The notes below the pieces were generated by a model. It was not told the origin of the DNA, did no database searches, and was given only the letters and a program-made list of their open reading frames with translations. A program made the position numbers and the translations under genes. A stretch of DNA of 64,000 bases from assembly GCF_004210375.1 (NCBI RefSeq), contig NC_134837.1, positions 18,671,586 through 18,735,585 on the forward strand. Reading direction: 5' to 3'. Origin of the DNA: Tachypleus tridentatus (taxonomy: Eukaryota > Arthropoda > Merostomata > Xiphosura > Limulidae). Position 1 is the first letter of the stretch, and each line of letters starts with the position of its first letter. Below, piece after piece: positions 59,401-64,000 of this stretch.

Positions 59401-60071
59401 AGCCTACAAATGGTTTACATTCTACTATTATATTATAAAGGCTTGTCATATCTCAGATTCATACTCCCATGCAGTAATGAATAATTTACAGTTCACAGCA
59501 CAAAAAACTATGATCATACATTATACCAATTTATATATGTTTCATTTCATTAAAAAACATCTTATAAAATGCCAAACTTACATTTTTTCTTCCTATTTCA
59601 TGGTAACAGAGTGGTATAATATCACTATGCTTAACAAGTGCAAACCATTCATTTCTTTTTATTAATTTCTATTTAGATATGCTTGGAACCCTCTCAACAT
59701 CCAACAGTTTAGACTAAAATCAAGGTTTCAGTACAAACTATTTAATATTGTCTAAACTAATTTCCATAATGTCATATTTACAGATAAAAAATTAAAGAGT
59801 TAAGCTAATGGTGGTCAATATATTAAAGTTGTTTTCCAAAACAATACAATATCATTCTTACTATATTAGCCATCTGTTCTTTCAAACTCATTTATTCTCT
59901 AGCTAACAGAAGCAAATTTCCTTATCTGAAATAACAATTTCAGTAAAAGCCAAACAATGTGAAACTCAGAAAAATTTTGTTTTTTTGACAGAATATGTAT
60001 TATTTATTATTGTTTTCTTAATGTAAATCACTTACGAGATATAAATAACAGACTCAAAGTCTCACCTTCAT
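25647..60071 (-). CDS. ZDHHC1: ZDHHC1-type palmitoyltransferase, 13 coding exons, about 720 aa
   Basis: Protein S-acyltransferase that attaches palmitate to cysteines at intracellular membranes. Join (- strand): 60071-60066, 57502-57289, 56587-56443, 55771-55670, 52619-52501, 45733-45632, 39025-38897, 38546-38392, 36387-36328, 33084-33008, 32599-32407, 31407-31323, 26422-25647; first and ninth exons tentative. Every junction is GT-AG with matching phase. Counting from [17 protein letters not shown] (20-30), membrane segments about 31-50, 57-77, 155-181 and 241-270; zinc-binding C113, C116, H126, C127, C130 and C133; catalytic DHHC 138-141; NPADPN 81-86; STYDY (276-280) in place of the TTxE-type motif. 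The lumenal loop has two NST glycosylation sites. A long Ser-rich cytosolic tail makes it larger than human ZDHHC1 (roughly 485 aa). In mammals this protein also supports STING signalling; that role is not shown here. Confidence 0.93.
26982..27064. repeat. 27-bp tandem repeat, 3 copies
   Basis: GGAAGGG starts at 26,982, 27,009 and 27,036. Each copy reads GGAAGGG(C/T)(C/T)(C/T)AAATA followed by TTTCAT. Copies differ at several bases. Confidence 0.9.
29545..30010. repeat. Dispersed intron repeat, copy A
   Basis: Shares blocks with copies near 36,940, 53,270 and 58,690: AATATTACAAGTTTATTGTAC, CTGAATGCAAAGCAACTTTC, GGTCAATTTGACTGACCTTG, TTTTCCATTCTAGAATAACT. No coding capacity noticed. Family unknown. 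Confidence 0.7.
30583..30596 (+). promoter_or_regulatory. CTCF-like motif in intron 12
   Basis: CCACTAGGTGGACC matches the core CCASYAGRKGG exactly through position 11 and then diverges. Same orientation as the site at 22,945. Confidence 0.3.
31323..31407 (-). CDS. ZDHHC1: ZDHHC1-type gene, exon 12
   Basis: Acceptor TTTTTTAG, donor TTTG|GTAAGA. 85 nt encode [20 protein letters not shown] then ENKELDSF. Phase 0 in, 1 out. Charged cytosolic tail. Confidence 0.85.
31408..32406 (-). other. Intron 11
   Basis: About 1.0 kb, AT-rich. Nothing else recognised. Confidence 0.7.
32407..32599 (-). CDS. ZDHHC1: ZDHHC1-type gene, exon 11
   Basis: Acceptor TTACTGCAG, donor CCCAA|GTAAGA. 193 nt encode [20 protein letters not shown] and continue to KKNLRRTQ. 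Phase 2 in, 0 out. Basic segment KQLKKNLRR near its end. Confidence 0.85.
32600..33007 (-). other. Intron 10
   Basis: 408 bp, no features. Confidence 0.8.
33008..33084 (-). CDS. ZDHHC1: ZDHHC1-type gene, exon 10
   Basis: Strong acceptor (T15-ACAG), donor AAGAA|GTAAGC. 77 nt encode [20 protein letters not shown] then INLHK. Phase 0 in, 2 out. The other two frames are closed. Confidence 0.85.
33172..33383 (-). mobile_element. 5'-truncated SINE, family 1, with 12-bp target duplication
   Basis: Body and tail are intact, but the tRNA head is missing beyond GGCATCACGGGGAC (on +). Flanked by ATTTTCATAGGG at 33,160-33,171 and 33,384-33,395. Truncation with intact target duplication is the signature of LINE-driven retroposition. 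Confidence 0.93.
33715..33911 (-). pseudogene. Possible DGCR8-like fragment
   Basis: A - strand frame ends [20 protein letters not shown] followed by a GAAAGAG|GTAAAT donor-like site. AAQKIL plus a downstream LYG recall the C-terminal dsRNA-binding region of DGCR8/Pasha, but the conserved residues in between are not there. Could be a decayed retrocopy or chance. Confidence 0.15.
34553..34665 (-). mobile_element. tRNA-like SINE, family 3, decayed
   Basis: On +: AGAGCAAAGCCATATTGGGC, then GAAATTGAACTCCTAAATTC, GTAGGTCTGTAGACTTACAG. Order matches 43,150-43,258. Confidence 0.55.
36090..36195 (-). mobile_element. tRNA-like SINE, family 2, decayed
   Basis: On +: CTGTGTTCTGCCTGCCACGG then GTATCACAACTCAGTTTC, GTTAAGTCCACAAATATACC. 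Matches the family 2 layout. Lies just inside intron 9. Confidence 0.6.
36328..36387 (-). CDS. ZDHHC1: ZDHHC1-type gene, candidate 60-nt exon 9
   Basis: Between exons 8 and 10, ACAATACATAG is followed by exactly 60 nt open in frame ([20 protein letters not shown]) and a perfect GTAAGT donor. Phase 0 on both sides fits exon 8 (ends phase 0) and exon 10 (starts phase 0), so inclusion or skipping preserves the frame. A second donor (ACTG|GTAAGA) lies inside it. Probably a cassette exon. Evidence is splice logic only. Confidence 0.5.
36388..38391 (-). other. Intron 8
   Basis: 2.0 kb; contains dispersed repeat copy B (36,940-37,240). Nothing else recognised. Confidence 0.7.
36940..37240. repeat. 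Dispersed intron repeat, copy B
   Basis: Shares GTCTGAATACAAGGCAACTT and CCAGTCAATTTGACCAACCT plus CGTAACCATGACAAAC with copy A, at roughly three-quarters identity by eye. Confidence 0.6.
38392..38546 (-). CDS. ZDHHC1: ZDHHC1-type gene, exon 8
   Basis: Acceptor TGTCTTAACAG, donor AAGAAG|GTTGTT (weak). Encodes [20 protein letters not shown] and continues to [16 protein letters not shown] corresponds to the LTTYEYIVQ region (TTxE motif) of ZDHHC1 after the fourth membrane segment. Phase 1 in, 0 out. Confidence 0.9.
38547..38896 (-). other. Intron 7
   Basis: 350 bp, no features. Confidence 0.85.
38897..39025 (-). CDS. ZDHHC1: ZDHHC1-type gene, exon 7
   Basis: Acceptor TTGTCTTTCAG, donor CTTAA|GTAGGA. 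Encodes [20 protein letters not shown] then [20 protein letters not shown] and YL, the fourth membrane segment with the GHLLxFHxYL signature of ZDHHC1/11. Phase 1 in, 1 out. Confidence 0.93.
   Translation of the reverse strand, partial: DTCFMCLFLWKKTSGWLWSSGVEDCHHLLLVSLDTCWHFMFT
39280..39645. repeat. Diverged minisatellite, including a perfect-start 45-bp tandem pair
   Basis: AACAAGATGATTTGAAACTG units at 39,551-39,595 and 39,596-39,640 are identical for their first 42 bases. Upstream, GGTTTGAAACTGTA-type segments repeat at irregular spacing back to about 39,280. Confidence 0.8.
39930..40620 (-). pseudogene. LINE ORF2 fragments: endonuclease joined to the extreme C-terminus, RT deleted
   Basis: On the - strand, an apurinic-type endonuclease is recognisable from [20 protein letters not shown], then [40 protein letters not shown] (the family's GDFN residues with G changed to R). 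It is followed immediately by [34 protein letters not shown] and a stop at about 39,930, which is the C-terminal end of such polyproteins. The whole reverse transcriptase between the two is missing. Several stops lie upstream in the endonuclease. Layout fits a CR1/L2-like two-ORF element. Confidence 0.75.
40638..42321. repeat. 60-bp tandem array, 28 copies, inside the LINE
   Basis: Unit contains TATCACCTCTGTCTAGCCCT and AACCTATCACTACAGATGAG. The period is exactly 60 throughout, with only a few variable bases per unit (CAAGCCC/CCAGCCC/CCATCCC, CCCTAG/CCTTAG, GATGAG/GATAAG). The - strand of one unit reads [10 protein letters not shown], which continues in the flank to [14 protein letters not shown], apparently the C-terminal end of LINE ORF1. 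So the array is an expansion of LINE sequence. It is open on + because 60 is a multiple of 3. Confidence 0.97.
42322..42880 (-). pseudogene. LINE ORF1 with SGNH-hydrolase-like (esterase) domain, degenerate
   Basis: The - strand gives [20 protein letters not shown], then [24 protein letters not shown] text. After a frame change it reads [59 protein letters not shown] and GKLMFLEW. The blocks VVGxSLV and GxNDV are the SGNH esterase blocks I and III found in ORF1 proteins of some CR1/L2-type LINEs. The catalytic Ser position of block I is Cys or Asn here, and frameshifts are present, so it is dead. Confidence 0.75.
43108..43151. repeat. (TG)n microsatellite
   Basis: Alternating TG with a few interruptions (TGTC, TGCG), about 44 bp. 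Confidence 0.95.
43152..43260 (-). mobile_element. tRNA-like SINE, family 3
   Basis: On +: AGTAAAGCCACACTAGGCTA, then GGGGAATCGAATCCCCTGAT (B box inverse) and AGACTTATAGCTGTACTAGC. Best preserved copy of this family here. The adjoining (TG)n may derive from its tail. Confidence 0.75.
43779..45567. repeat. 33-bp minisatellite, about 54 copies
   Basis: Unit GTTACAACTATGAACTGATG followed by TTGTATTTATTCT (33 bp). The main variant is GTGG for GTTG. Many units carry short deletions or partial duplications (for example near 44,030, 44,420, 44,570, 44,665, 44,900, 45,170 and 45,290), so the phase slips. It ends 65 bp from exon 6. Confidence 0.97.
45632..45733 (-). CDS. ZDHHC1: ZDHHC1-type gene, exon 6
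   Basis: Acceptor TGTCTTTAAG, donor TTCAG|GTAAAT. 102 nt encode [20 protein letters not shown] then [13 protein letters not shown], the lumenal loop between the third and fourth membrane segments with two NST sequons. Phase 1 in, 1 out. Confidence 0.85.
45995..46271 (-). mobile_element. tRNA-derived SINE, family 1, with target duplication
   Basis: In - orientation: starts GCCTGGCATGGACAGGTAG, tail with (AAAC)n. Flanked by AATATTTT at 45,987-45,994 and 46,272-46,279. Confidence 0.88.
48719..48994 (-). mobile_element. tRNA-derived SINE, family 1, with 12-bp target duplication
   Basis: In - orientation: starts GCCTGGCATGGCCAGGTGG. Flanked by TTTTCACTTGGT at 48,707-48,718 and 48,995-49,006. Confidence 0.93.
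49720..50060. repeat. Two diverged copies of a CAAGATGGCC-containing segment
   Basis: AATTCAAGAAGGCTGCAATATGG..CATCACA..GCAATA (about 49,765) and AATTCAAGATGGCCACCATC..ACATGCAATA (about 49,940) are related in order and spacing, about 180 bp apart. They lie on the left side of the NDTDVLVL relic and could be part of its element. Confidence 0.4.
50380..51420 (+). pseudogene. Relic of a repetitive-element protein with NDTDVLVL motif
   Basis: Frames spell [32 protein letters not shown], [26 protein letters not shown], then [37 protein letters not shown] and EKYLVQIF. After an interruption come [28 protein letters not shown] and a Cys-rich end ([14 protein letters not shown]). I recall this organisation from multicopy uncharacterised proteins in arthropod and cnidarian genomes. 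NDTDVLVL resembles the SDDTDVL acidic motif of PIN/FEN-like nucleases; that function is inference. Stops, frameshifts and a 43-bp minisatellite inside make it non-functional. Confidence 0.65.
50715..51135. repeat. 43-bp minisatellite inside the NDTDVLVL relic, about 9 copies
   Basis: GTACTTGGTACAGGTATTTA starts at 50,718, 50,758, 50,800, 50,843, 50,886, 50,929 and 50,971, with a relaxed copy at 51,093 and damage between. Each unit spans the codons for EKYLVQ and following residues. The 42-43 bp period is not a multiple of three, so the frame breaks from copy to copy. Confidence 0.92.
51985..52020. repeat. Short direct duplication CTGCCATCTTTAATGACACA
   Basis: Two adjacent copies of an 18-bp unit (about 51,984 and 52,002). 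Confidence 0.85.
52501..52619 (-). CDS. ZDHHC1: ZDHHC1-type gene, exon 5
   Basis: Acceptor TTTTTCTATAG, donor AAAAG|GTAAGT. Encodes [20 protein letters not shown] then [19 protein letters not shown], the third membrane segment. Phase 2 in, 1 out. Confidence 0.93.
53004..53170. mobile_element. 167-bp fold-back (MITE-like) element
   Basis: The first about 34 bases (GTATTCTCAAGATGACTGGT...) are the inverse of the last about 34 (...CACACCAGCTGTCTTAAAAATAC) with a few mismatches. Single arms occur at 9227 and 14,720. No clear target duplication, no coding capacity. Confidence 0.75.
53270..53560. repeat. Dispersed intron repeat, copy C
   Basis: Shares GAATATTACAAGTATTTTGTAC and the GGTCATTTTACTGACCACATAACCATG-type block (in the opposite order) with copies A, B and D. 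Confidence 0.5.
55670..55771 (-). CDS. ZDHHC1: ZDHHC1-type gene, exon 4 (DHHC catalytic exon)
   Basis: Acceptor CATTTCTAG, donor CTACAA|GTATGG. Encodes [20 protein letters not shown] then [13 protein letters not shown]. All zinc ligands of this half and the catalytic DHHC cysteine (C141) are present. Phase 2 in, 2 out. Confidence 0.97.
55772..56442 (-). other. Intron 3
   Basis: 671 bp; holds a 40-bp tandem duplication at 56,128-56,210. Nothing else. Confidence 0.8.
56128..56210. repeat. 40-bp tandem duplication
   Basis: GCTTATTTTATCAAGTGCCA starts at 56,131 and again at 56,171. The two copies are identical over the whole unit. Confidence 0.95.
56443..56587 (-). CDS. ZDHHC1: ZDHHC1-type gene, exon 3
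   Basis: Acceptor TCATTTAG, donor AAGGT|GTAAGT. Encodes [20 protein letters not shown] then [20 protein letters not shown] and CYICEVK. Contains the NPADPN segment before the zinc domain and its first Cys pair (CYIC). An overlapping GT two bases upstream would break the frame. Phase 1 in, 2 out. Confidence 0.95.
56588..57288 (-). other. Intron 2
   Basis: 701 bp. At 56,806-56,884 the - strand has a tRNA-like stretch (TTAGCTGACTGAAGCATATA, then GGTTTGAATCCC), probably another decayed SINE head. Confidence 0.6.
57289..57502 (-). CDS. ZDHHC1: ZDHHC1-type gene, exon 2
   Basis: Encodes [20 protein letters not shown] then [20 protein letters not shown] and the second membrane segment. Donor GCCA|GTAAAG. 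The exon begins exactly at ATG after an acceptor (TTTTTCCCCATGTAG), whose TAG would be an in-frame stop if unspliced. So either translation starts here or it joins the exon at 60,066. Confidence 0.93.
57503..60065 (-). other. Intron 1 (if the exon at 60,066 is real)
   Basis: 2.56 kb. Contains a 32-bp duplication (ATTGTGAACCCATAAAACAA, 58,047 and 58,077) and dispersed repeat copy D (58,690-59,220). Confidence 0.45.
58690..59220. repeat. Dispersed intron repeat, copy D
   Basis: Shares TTTTCCATTCTAGAATAACT, CAGTCAAATTGACCAATCAT and AAAATATCAGATTTTTTTAA with copy A. Confidence 0.6.
60066..60071 (-). CDS. ZDHHC1: ZDHHC1-type gene, candidate first coding exon (Met-Lys)
   Basis: On the - strand, GTTGTTTTATGAAG precedes a GTGAGA donor. 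ATG AAG joins in phase 0 to ATGGCAATG of exon 2, adding two residues. The exon would extend upstream as 5'UTR. Evidence is only the donor match and phase. Confidence 0.35.
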
Positions 60072-60530
60072 AAAACAACTTGTTTAAGATTCACACTGGA
60101 CTTCTTACGTGAACACTGATAGGAAGATTGTAGTCTTTGGTCGTGATAATCCATCATCACTCTTCATAATGCCAGTTTAAGGTTAAATTCTTATGGTTTT
60201 AGCACTCAGAAAGTCTATATAATTCATAAAATTGATATCAATTATATACACATAAACAGTAAAATTTTTCTATAACCACAACAGTTTCTGTTTATACTGA
60301 TAAAATATACTGAAATTTTGGTTCATTCAACATTTAAATAAGGGTAAACATGAAAAGTTTCACATCTTTACTATTTTACAACACTTTTTAAAACCTATGT
60401 GTATCAGTATTTCTAGATCTTCTAACAGTCATGTAATAAAATCATTCTCCAAGATTTTTCTCAGTGAGAACCTTCAATACTTCTTTTCTCCATTGTAACA
60501 GCCAGCAATAAGAGATCTGAAAAATATCAG
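60072..60530 (-). promoter_or_regulatory. Putative 5'UTR and promoter region of the ZDHHC1-type gene
   Basis: About 0.46 kb between the candidate first exon and the 42-bp array. It has a TATATAGA-like box on the - strand at about 60,213-60,220. No other motif stands out. Extent and start site are unknown. Confidence 0.3.
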
Positions 60531-63500
60531 CTTGATAGAAACACTGCAGAGGTTAGCTACCAAAATGATCAGTTTGATAGAAACACTGCAGATGTTAGCT
60601 ACCAAAATGATCAGTTTGATAGAAACACTGCAGAGGTTAGCTACCAAAATGATCAGTTTGATAGAAACACTGCAGATGTTAGCTACCAAAATGATCAGTT
60701 TGATAGAAACACTGCAGAGGTTAGCTACCAAAATGATCAGTTTGATAGAAACACTGCAGAGGTTAGCTACCAAAATGATCAGTTTGATAGAAACACTGCA
60801 GATGTTAGCTACCAAAATGATCAGTTTGATAGAAACACTGCAGATGTTAGCTACCAAAATGATCAGTTTGATAGAAACACTGCAGATGTTAGCTACCAAA
60901 ATGATCAGTTTGATAGAAACACTGCAGAGGTTAGCTACCAAAATGATCAGTTTGATAGAAACACTGCAGAGGTTAGCTACCAAAATGATCAGTTTGATAG
61001 AAACACTGCAGAGGTTAGCTACCAAAATGATCAGTTTGATAGAAACACTGCAGAGGTTAGCTACCAAAATGATCAGTTTGATAGAAACACTGCAGATGTT
61101 AGCTACCAAAATGATCAGTTTGATAGAAACACTGTTAGCAGATCAGTTTGATTAGCTACCAAAATGATCAGTTTGATAGAAACACTGCAGAGGTTAGCTA
61201 CCAAAATGATCAGTTTGATAGAAACACTGCAGAGGTTAGCTACCAAAATGATCAGTTTGATAGAAACACTGCAGAGGTTAGCTACCAAAATGATCAGTTT
61301 GATAGAAACACTGCAGATCAGTTTGTAGAAACACTGCAGCTACCAAAATGATCAGTTTGATAGAAACACTGCAGAGGTTAGCTACCAAAATGATCAGTTT
61401 GATAGAAACACTGCAGAGGTTAGCTACCAAAATGATCAGTTTGATAGAAACACTGCAGAGGTTAGCTACCAAAATGATCAGTTTGATAGAAACACTGCAG
61501 AGGTTAGCTACCAAAATGATCAGTTTGATAGAAACACTGCAGAGGTTAGCTACCAAAATGATCAGTTTGATAGAAACACTGCAGAGGTTAGCTACCAAAA
61601 TGATCAGTTTGATAGAAACACTGCAGAGGTTAGCTACCAAAATGATCAGTTTGATAGAAACACTGCAGAGGTTAGCTACCAAAATGATCAGTTTGATAGA
61701 AACACTGCAGAGGTTAGCTACCAAAATGATCAGTTTGATAGAAACACTGCAGAGGTTAGCTACCAAAATGATCAGTTTGATAGAAACACTGCAGAGGTTA
61801 GCTACCAAAATGATCAGTTTGATAGAAACACTGCAGAGGTTAGCTACCAAAATGATCAGTTTGATAGAAACACTGCAGAGGTTAGCTACCAAAATGATCA
61901 GTTTGATAGAAACACTGCAGAGGTTAGCTACCAAAATGATCAGTTTGATAGAAACACTGCAGAGGTTAGCTACCAAAATGATCAGTTTGATAGAAACACT
62001 GCAGAGTTAGCTACCAAAATGATCAGTTTGATAGCTGCAGAGGTTAGCTACCAAAATGATCAGTTTGATAGAAACACTGCAGAGGTTAGCTACCAAAATG
62101 ATCAGTTTGATAGAAACACTGCAGAGGTTAGCTACCAAAATGATCAGTTTGATAGAAACACTGCAGATGTTAGCTACCAAAATGATCAGTTTGATAGAAA
62201 CACTGCAGATGTTAGCTACCAAAATGATCAGTTTGATAGAAACACTGCAGAGGTTAGCTACCAAAATGATCAGTTTGATAGAAACACTGCAGATGTTAGC
62301 TACCAAAATGATCAGTTTGATAGAAACACTGCAGAGGTTAGCTACCAAAATGATCAGTTTGATAGAAACACTGCAGAGGTTAGCTACCAAAATGATCAGT
62401 TTGATAGAAACACTGCAGAGGTTAGCTACCAAAATGATCAGTTTGATAGAAACACTGCAGAGGTTAGCTACCAAAATGATCAGTTTGATAGAAACACTGC
62501 AGATGTTAGCTACCAAAATGATCAGTTTGATAGAAACACTGCAGAGGTTAGCTACCAAAATGATCAGTTTGATAGAAACACTGCAGAGGTTAGCTACCAA
62601 AATGATCAGTTTGATAGAAACACTGCAGAGGTTAGCTACCAAAATGATCAGTTTGATAGAAACACTGCAGATGTTAGCTACCAAAATGATCAGTTTGATA
62701 GAAACACTGCAGAGGTTAGCTACCAAAATGATCAGTTTGATAGAAACACTGCAGAGGTTAGCTACCAAAATGATCAGTTTGATAGAAACACTGCAGATGT
62801 TAGCTACCAAAATGATCAGTTTGATAGAAACACTGCAGATGTTAGCTACCAAAATGATCAGTTTGATAGAAACACTGCAGATGTTAGCTACCAAAATGAT
62901 CAGTTTGATAGAAACACTGCAGATGTTAGCTACCAAAATGATCAGTTTGATAGAAACACTGCAGATGTTAGCTACCAAAATGATCAGTTTGATAGAAACA
63001 CTGCAGATGTTAGCTACCAAAATGATCAGTTTGATAGAAACACTGCAGATGTTAGCTACCAAAATGATCAGTTTGATAGAAACACTGCAGATGTTAGCTA
63101 CCAAAATGATCAGTTTGATAGAAACACTGCAGATGTTAGCTACCAAAATGATCAGTTTGATAGAAACACTGCAGAGGTTAGCTACCAAAATGATCAGTTT
63201 GATAGAAACACTGCAGATGTTAGCTACCAAAATGATCAGTTTGATAGAAACACTGCAGATGTTAGCTACCAAAATGATCAGTTTGATAGAAACACTGCAG
63301 ATGTTAGCTACCAAAATGATCAGTTTGATAGAAACACTGCAGAGGTTAGCTACCAAAATGATCAGTTTGATAGAAACACTGCAGATGTTAGCTACCAAAA
63401 TGATCAGTTTGATAGAAACACTGCAGAGGTTAGCTACCAAAATGATCAGTTTGATAGAAACACTGCAGATGTTAGCTACCAAAATGATCAGTTTGATAGA

Positions 63501-64000
63501 AACACTGCAGATGTTAGCTACCAAAATGATCAGTTTGATAGAAACACTGCAGATGTTAGCTACCAAAATGATCAGTTTGATAGAAACACTGCAGATGTTA
63601 GCTACCAAAATGATCAGTTTGATAGAAACACTGCAGATGTTAGCTACCAAAATGATCAGTTTGATAGAAACACTGCAGATGTTAGCTACCAAAATGATCA
63701 GTTTGATAGAAACACTGCAGAGGTTAGCTACCAAAATGATCAGTTTGATAGAAACACTGCAGATGTTAGCTACCAAAATGATCAGTTTGATAGAAACACT
63801 GCAGATGTTAGCTACCAAAATGATCAGTTTGATAGAAACACTGCAGATGTTAGCTACCAAAATGATCAGTTTGATAGAAACACTGCAGAGGTTAGCTACC
63901 AAAATGATCAGTTTGATAGAAACACTGCAGATGTAGCTACTAAAATGATCAGTTTGATAGAAACACTGCAGATGTTAGCTACCAAAATGATCAGTTTGAT
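60531..64000. repeat. 42-bp satellite array, at least 82 copies, runs off the window
   Basis: Unit CCAAAATGATCAGTTTGATA followed by GAAACACTGCAGAGGTTAGCTA (42 bp). One base varies, GAGG or GATG. Each unit holds the palindromes TGATCA and CTGCAG. The array is broken at about 61,131-61,150, 61,312-61,340, 62,004-62,035 and 63,931-63,943. Both strands are open in a frame (ISLIETLQ(R/M)LATKM on +, VAN(L/I)CSVSIKLII on -) because 42 is a multiple of 3. This is not evidence of coding. Confidence 0.98.

Noticed and set aside
60532..63936. Several open frames of 200-631 codons on both strands
   Set aside because: Pure products of the 42-bp repeat. Both strands are equally open and there is no unique sequence, splice context or start context.
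60531..64000. CRISPR-like array
   Set aside because: Units are directly adjacent with no unique spacers, and the genome is clearly eukaryotic.

Overview
The window is AT-rich, intron-rich animal DNA. The many copies of a tRNA-derived SINE, the GT-AG introns and the satellite content suggest an arthropod. From memory of similar repeats I think a chelicerate, probably a horseshoe crab, but the sequence alone does not prove this.

Left third (1-22,000): mostly transposable-element debris. In order there is a broken hAT transposase (406-2430, - strand) with its 5' terminal end at about 2942; a complete 710-bp TA-flanked inverted-repeat element (2999-3708); a Ty3/Gypsy reverse-transcriptase relic (about 4060-4720, -); and many SINEs of at least three families that share a 3' tail, one nested in another. 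Among them is one intact intronless gene for an extended SDR (NDP-sugar epimerase/dehydratase-like) protein at 6301-7332 (+), and a tRNA-Thr-like sequence at 7986-8060 (-).

Right two thirds (25,647-60,071, - strand): one large split gene for a ZDHHC1-type palmitoyltransferase. I rebuilt it exon by exon from splice sites, phase and family motifs. It has 13 coding exons (two tentative), 2163 nt and 720 codons, and all junction phases agree. It carries the NGW..PLHPLQ N-terminus, the first two membrane segments, the zinc-binding DHHC cysteine-rich domain, two more membrane segments, the TTxE-like motif and a long Ser-rich cytosolic tail. Downstream of its stop, a further well-formed - strand exon (25,030-25,133) and a possible terminal exon at about 24,099 belong either to an unidentified neighbour or to an alternative 3' end.

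The introns hold three notable blocks: an internally deleted LINE (about 39,930-42,880, -) whose ORF1/ORF2 boundary has expanded into 28 copies of a 60-bp unit; a 33-bp minisatellite (43,779-45,567); and a relic of a repetitive protein family with an NDTDVLVL motif, disrupted by a 43-bp minisatellite (50,380-51,420). A 42-bp satellite (60,531 to beyond the window end, at least 82 copies) lies about 0.46 kb upstream of the putative first coding exon. The 60-, 33- and 42-bp periods are multiples of three, which explains the long repetitive open frames there. I do not regard those frames as genes.
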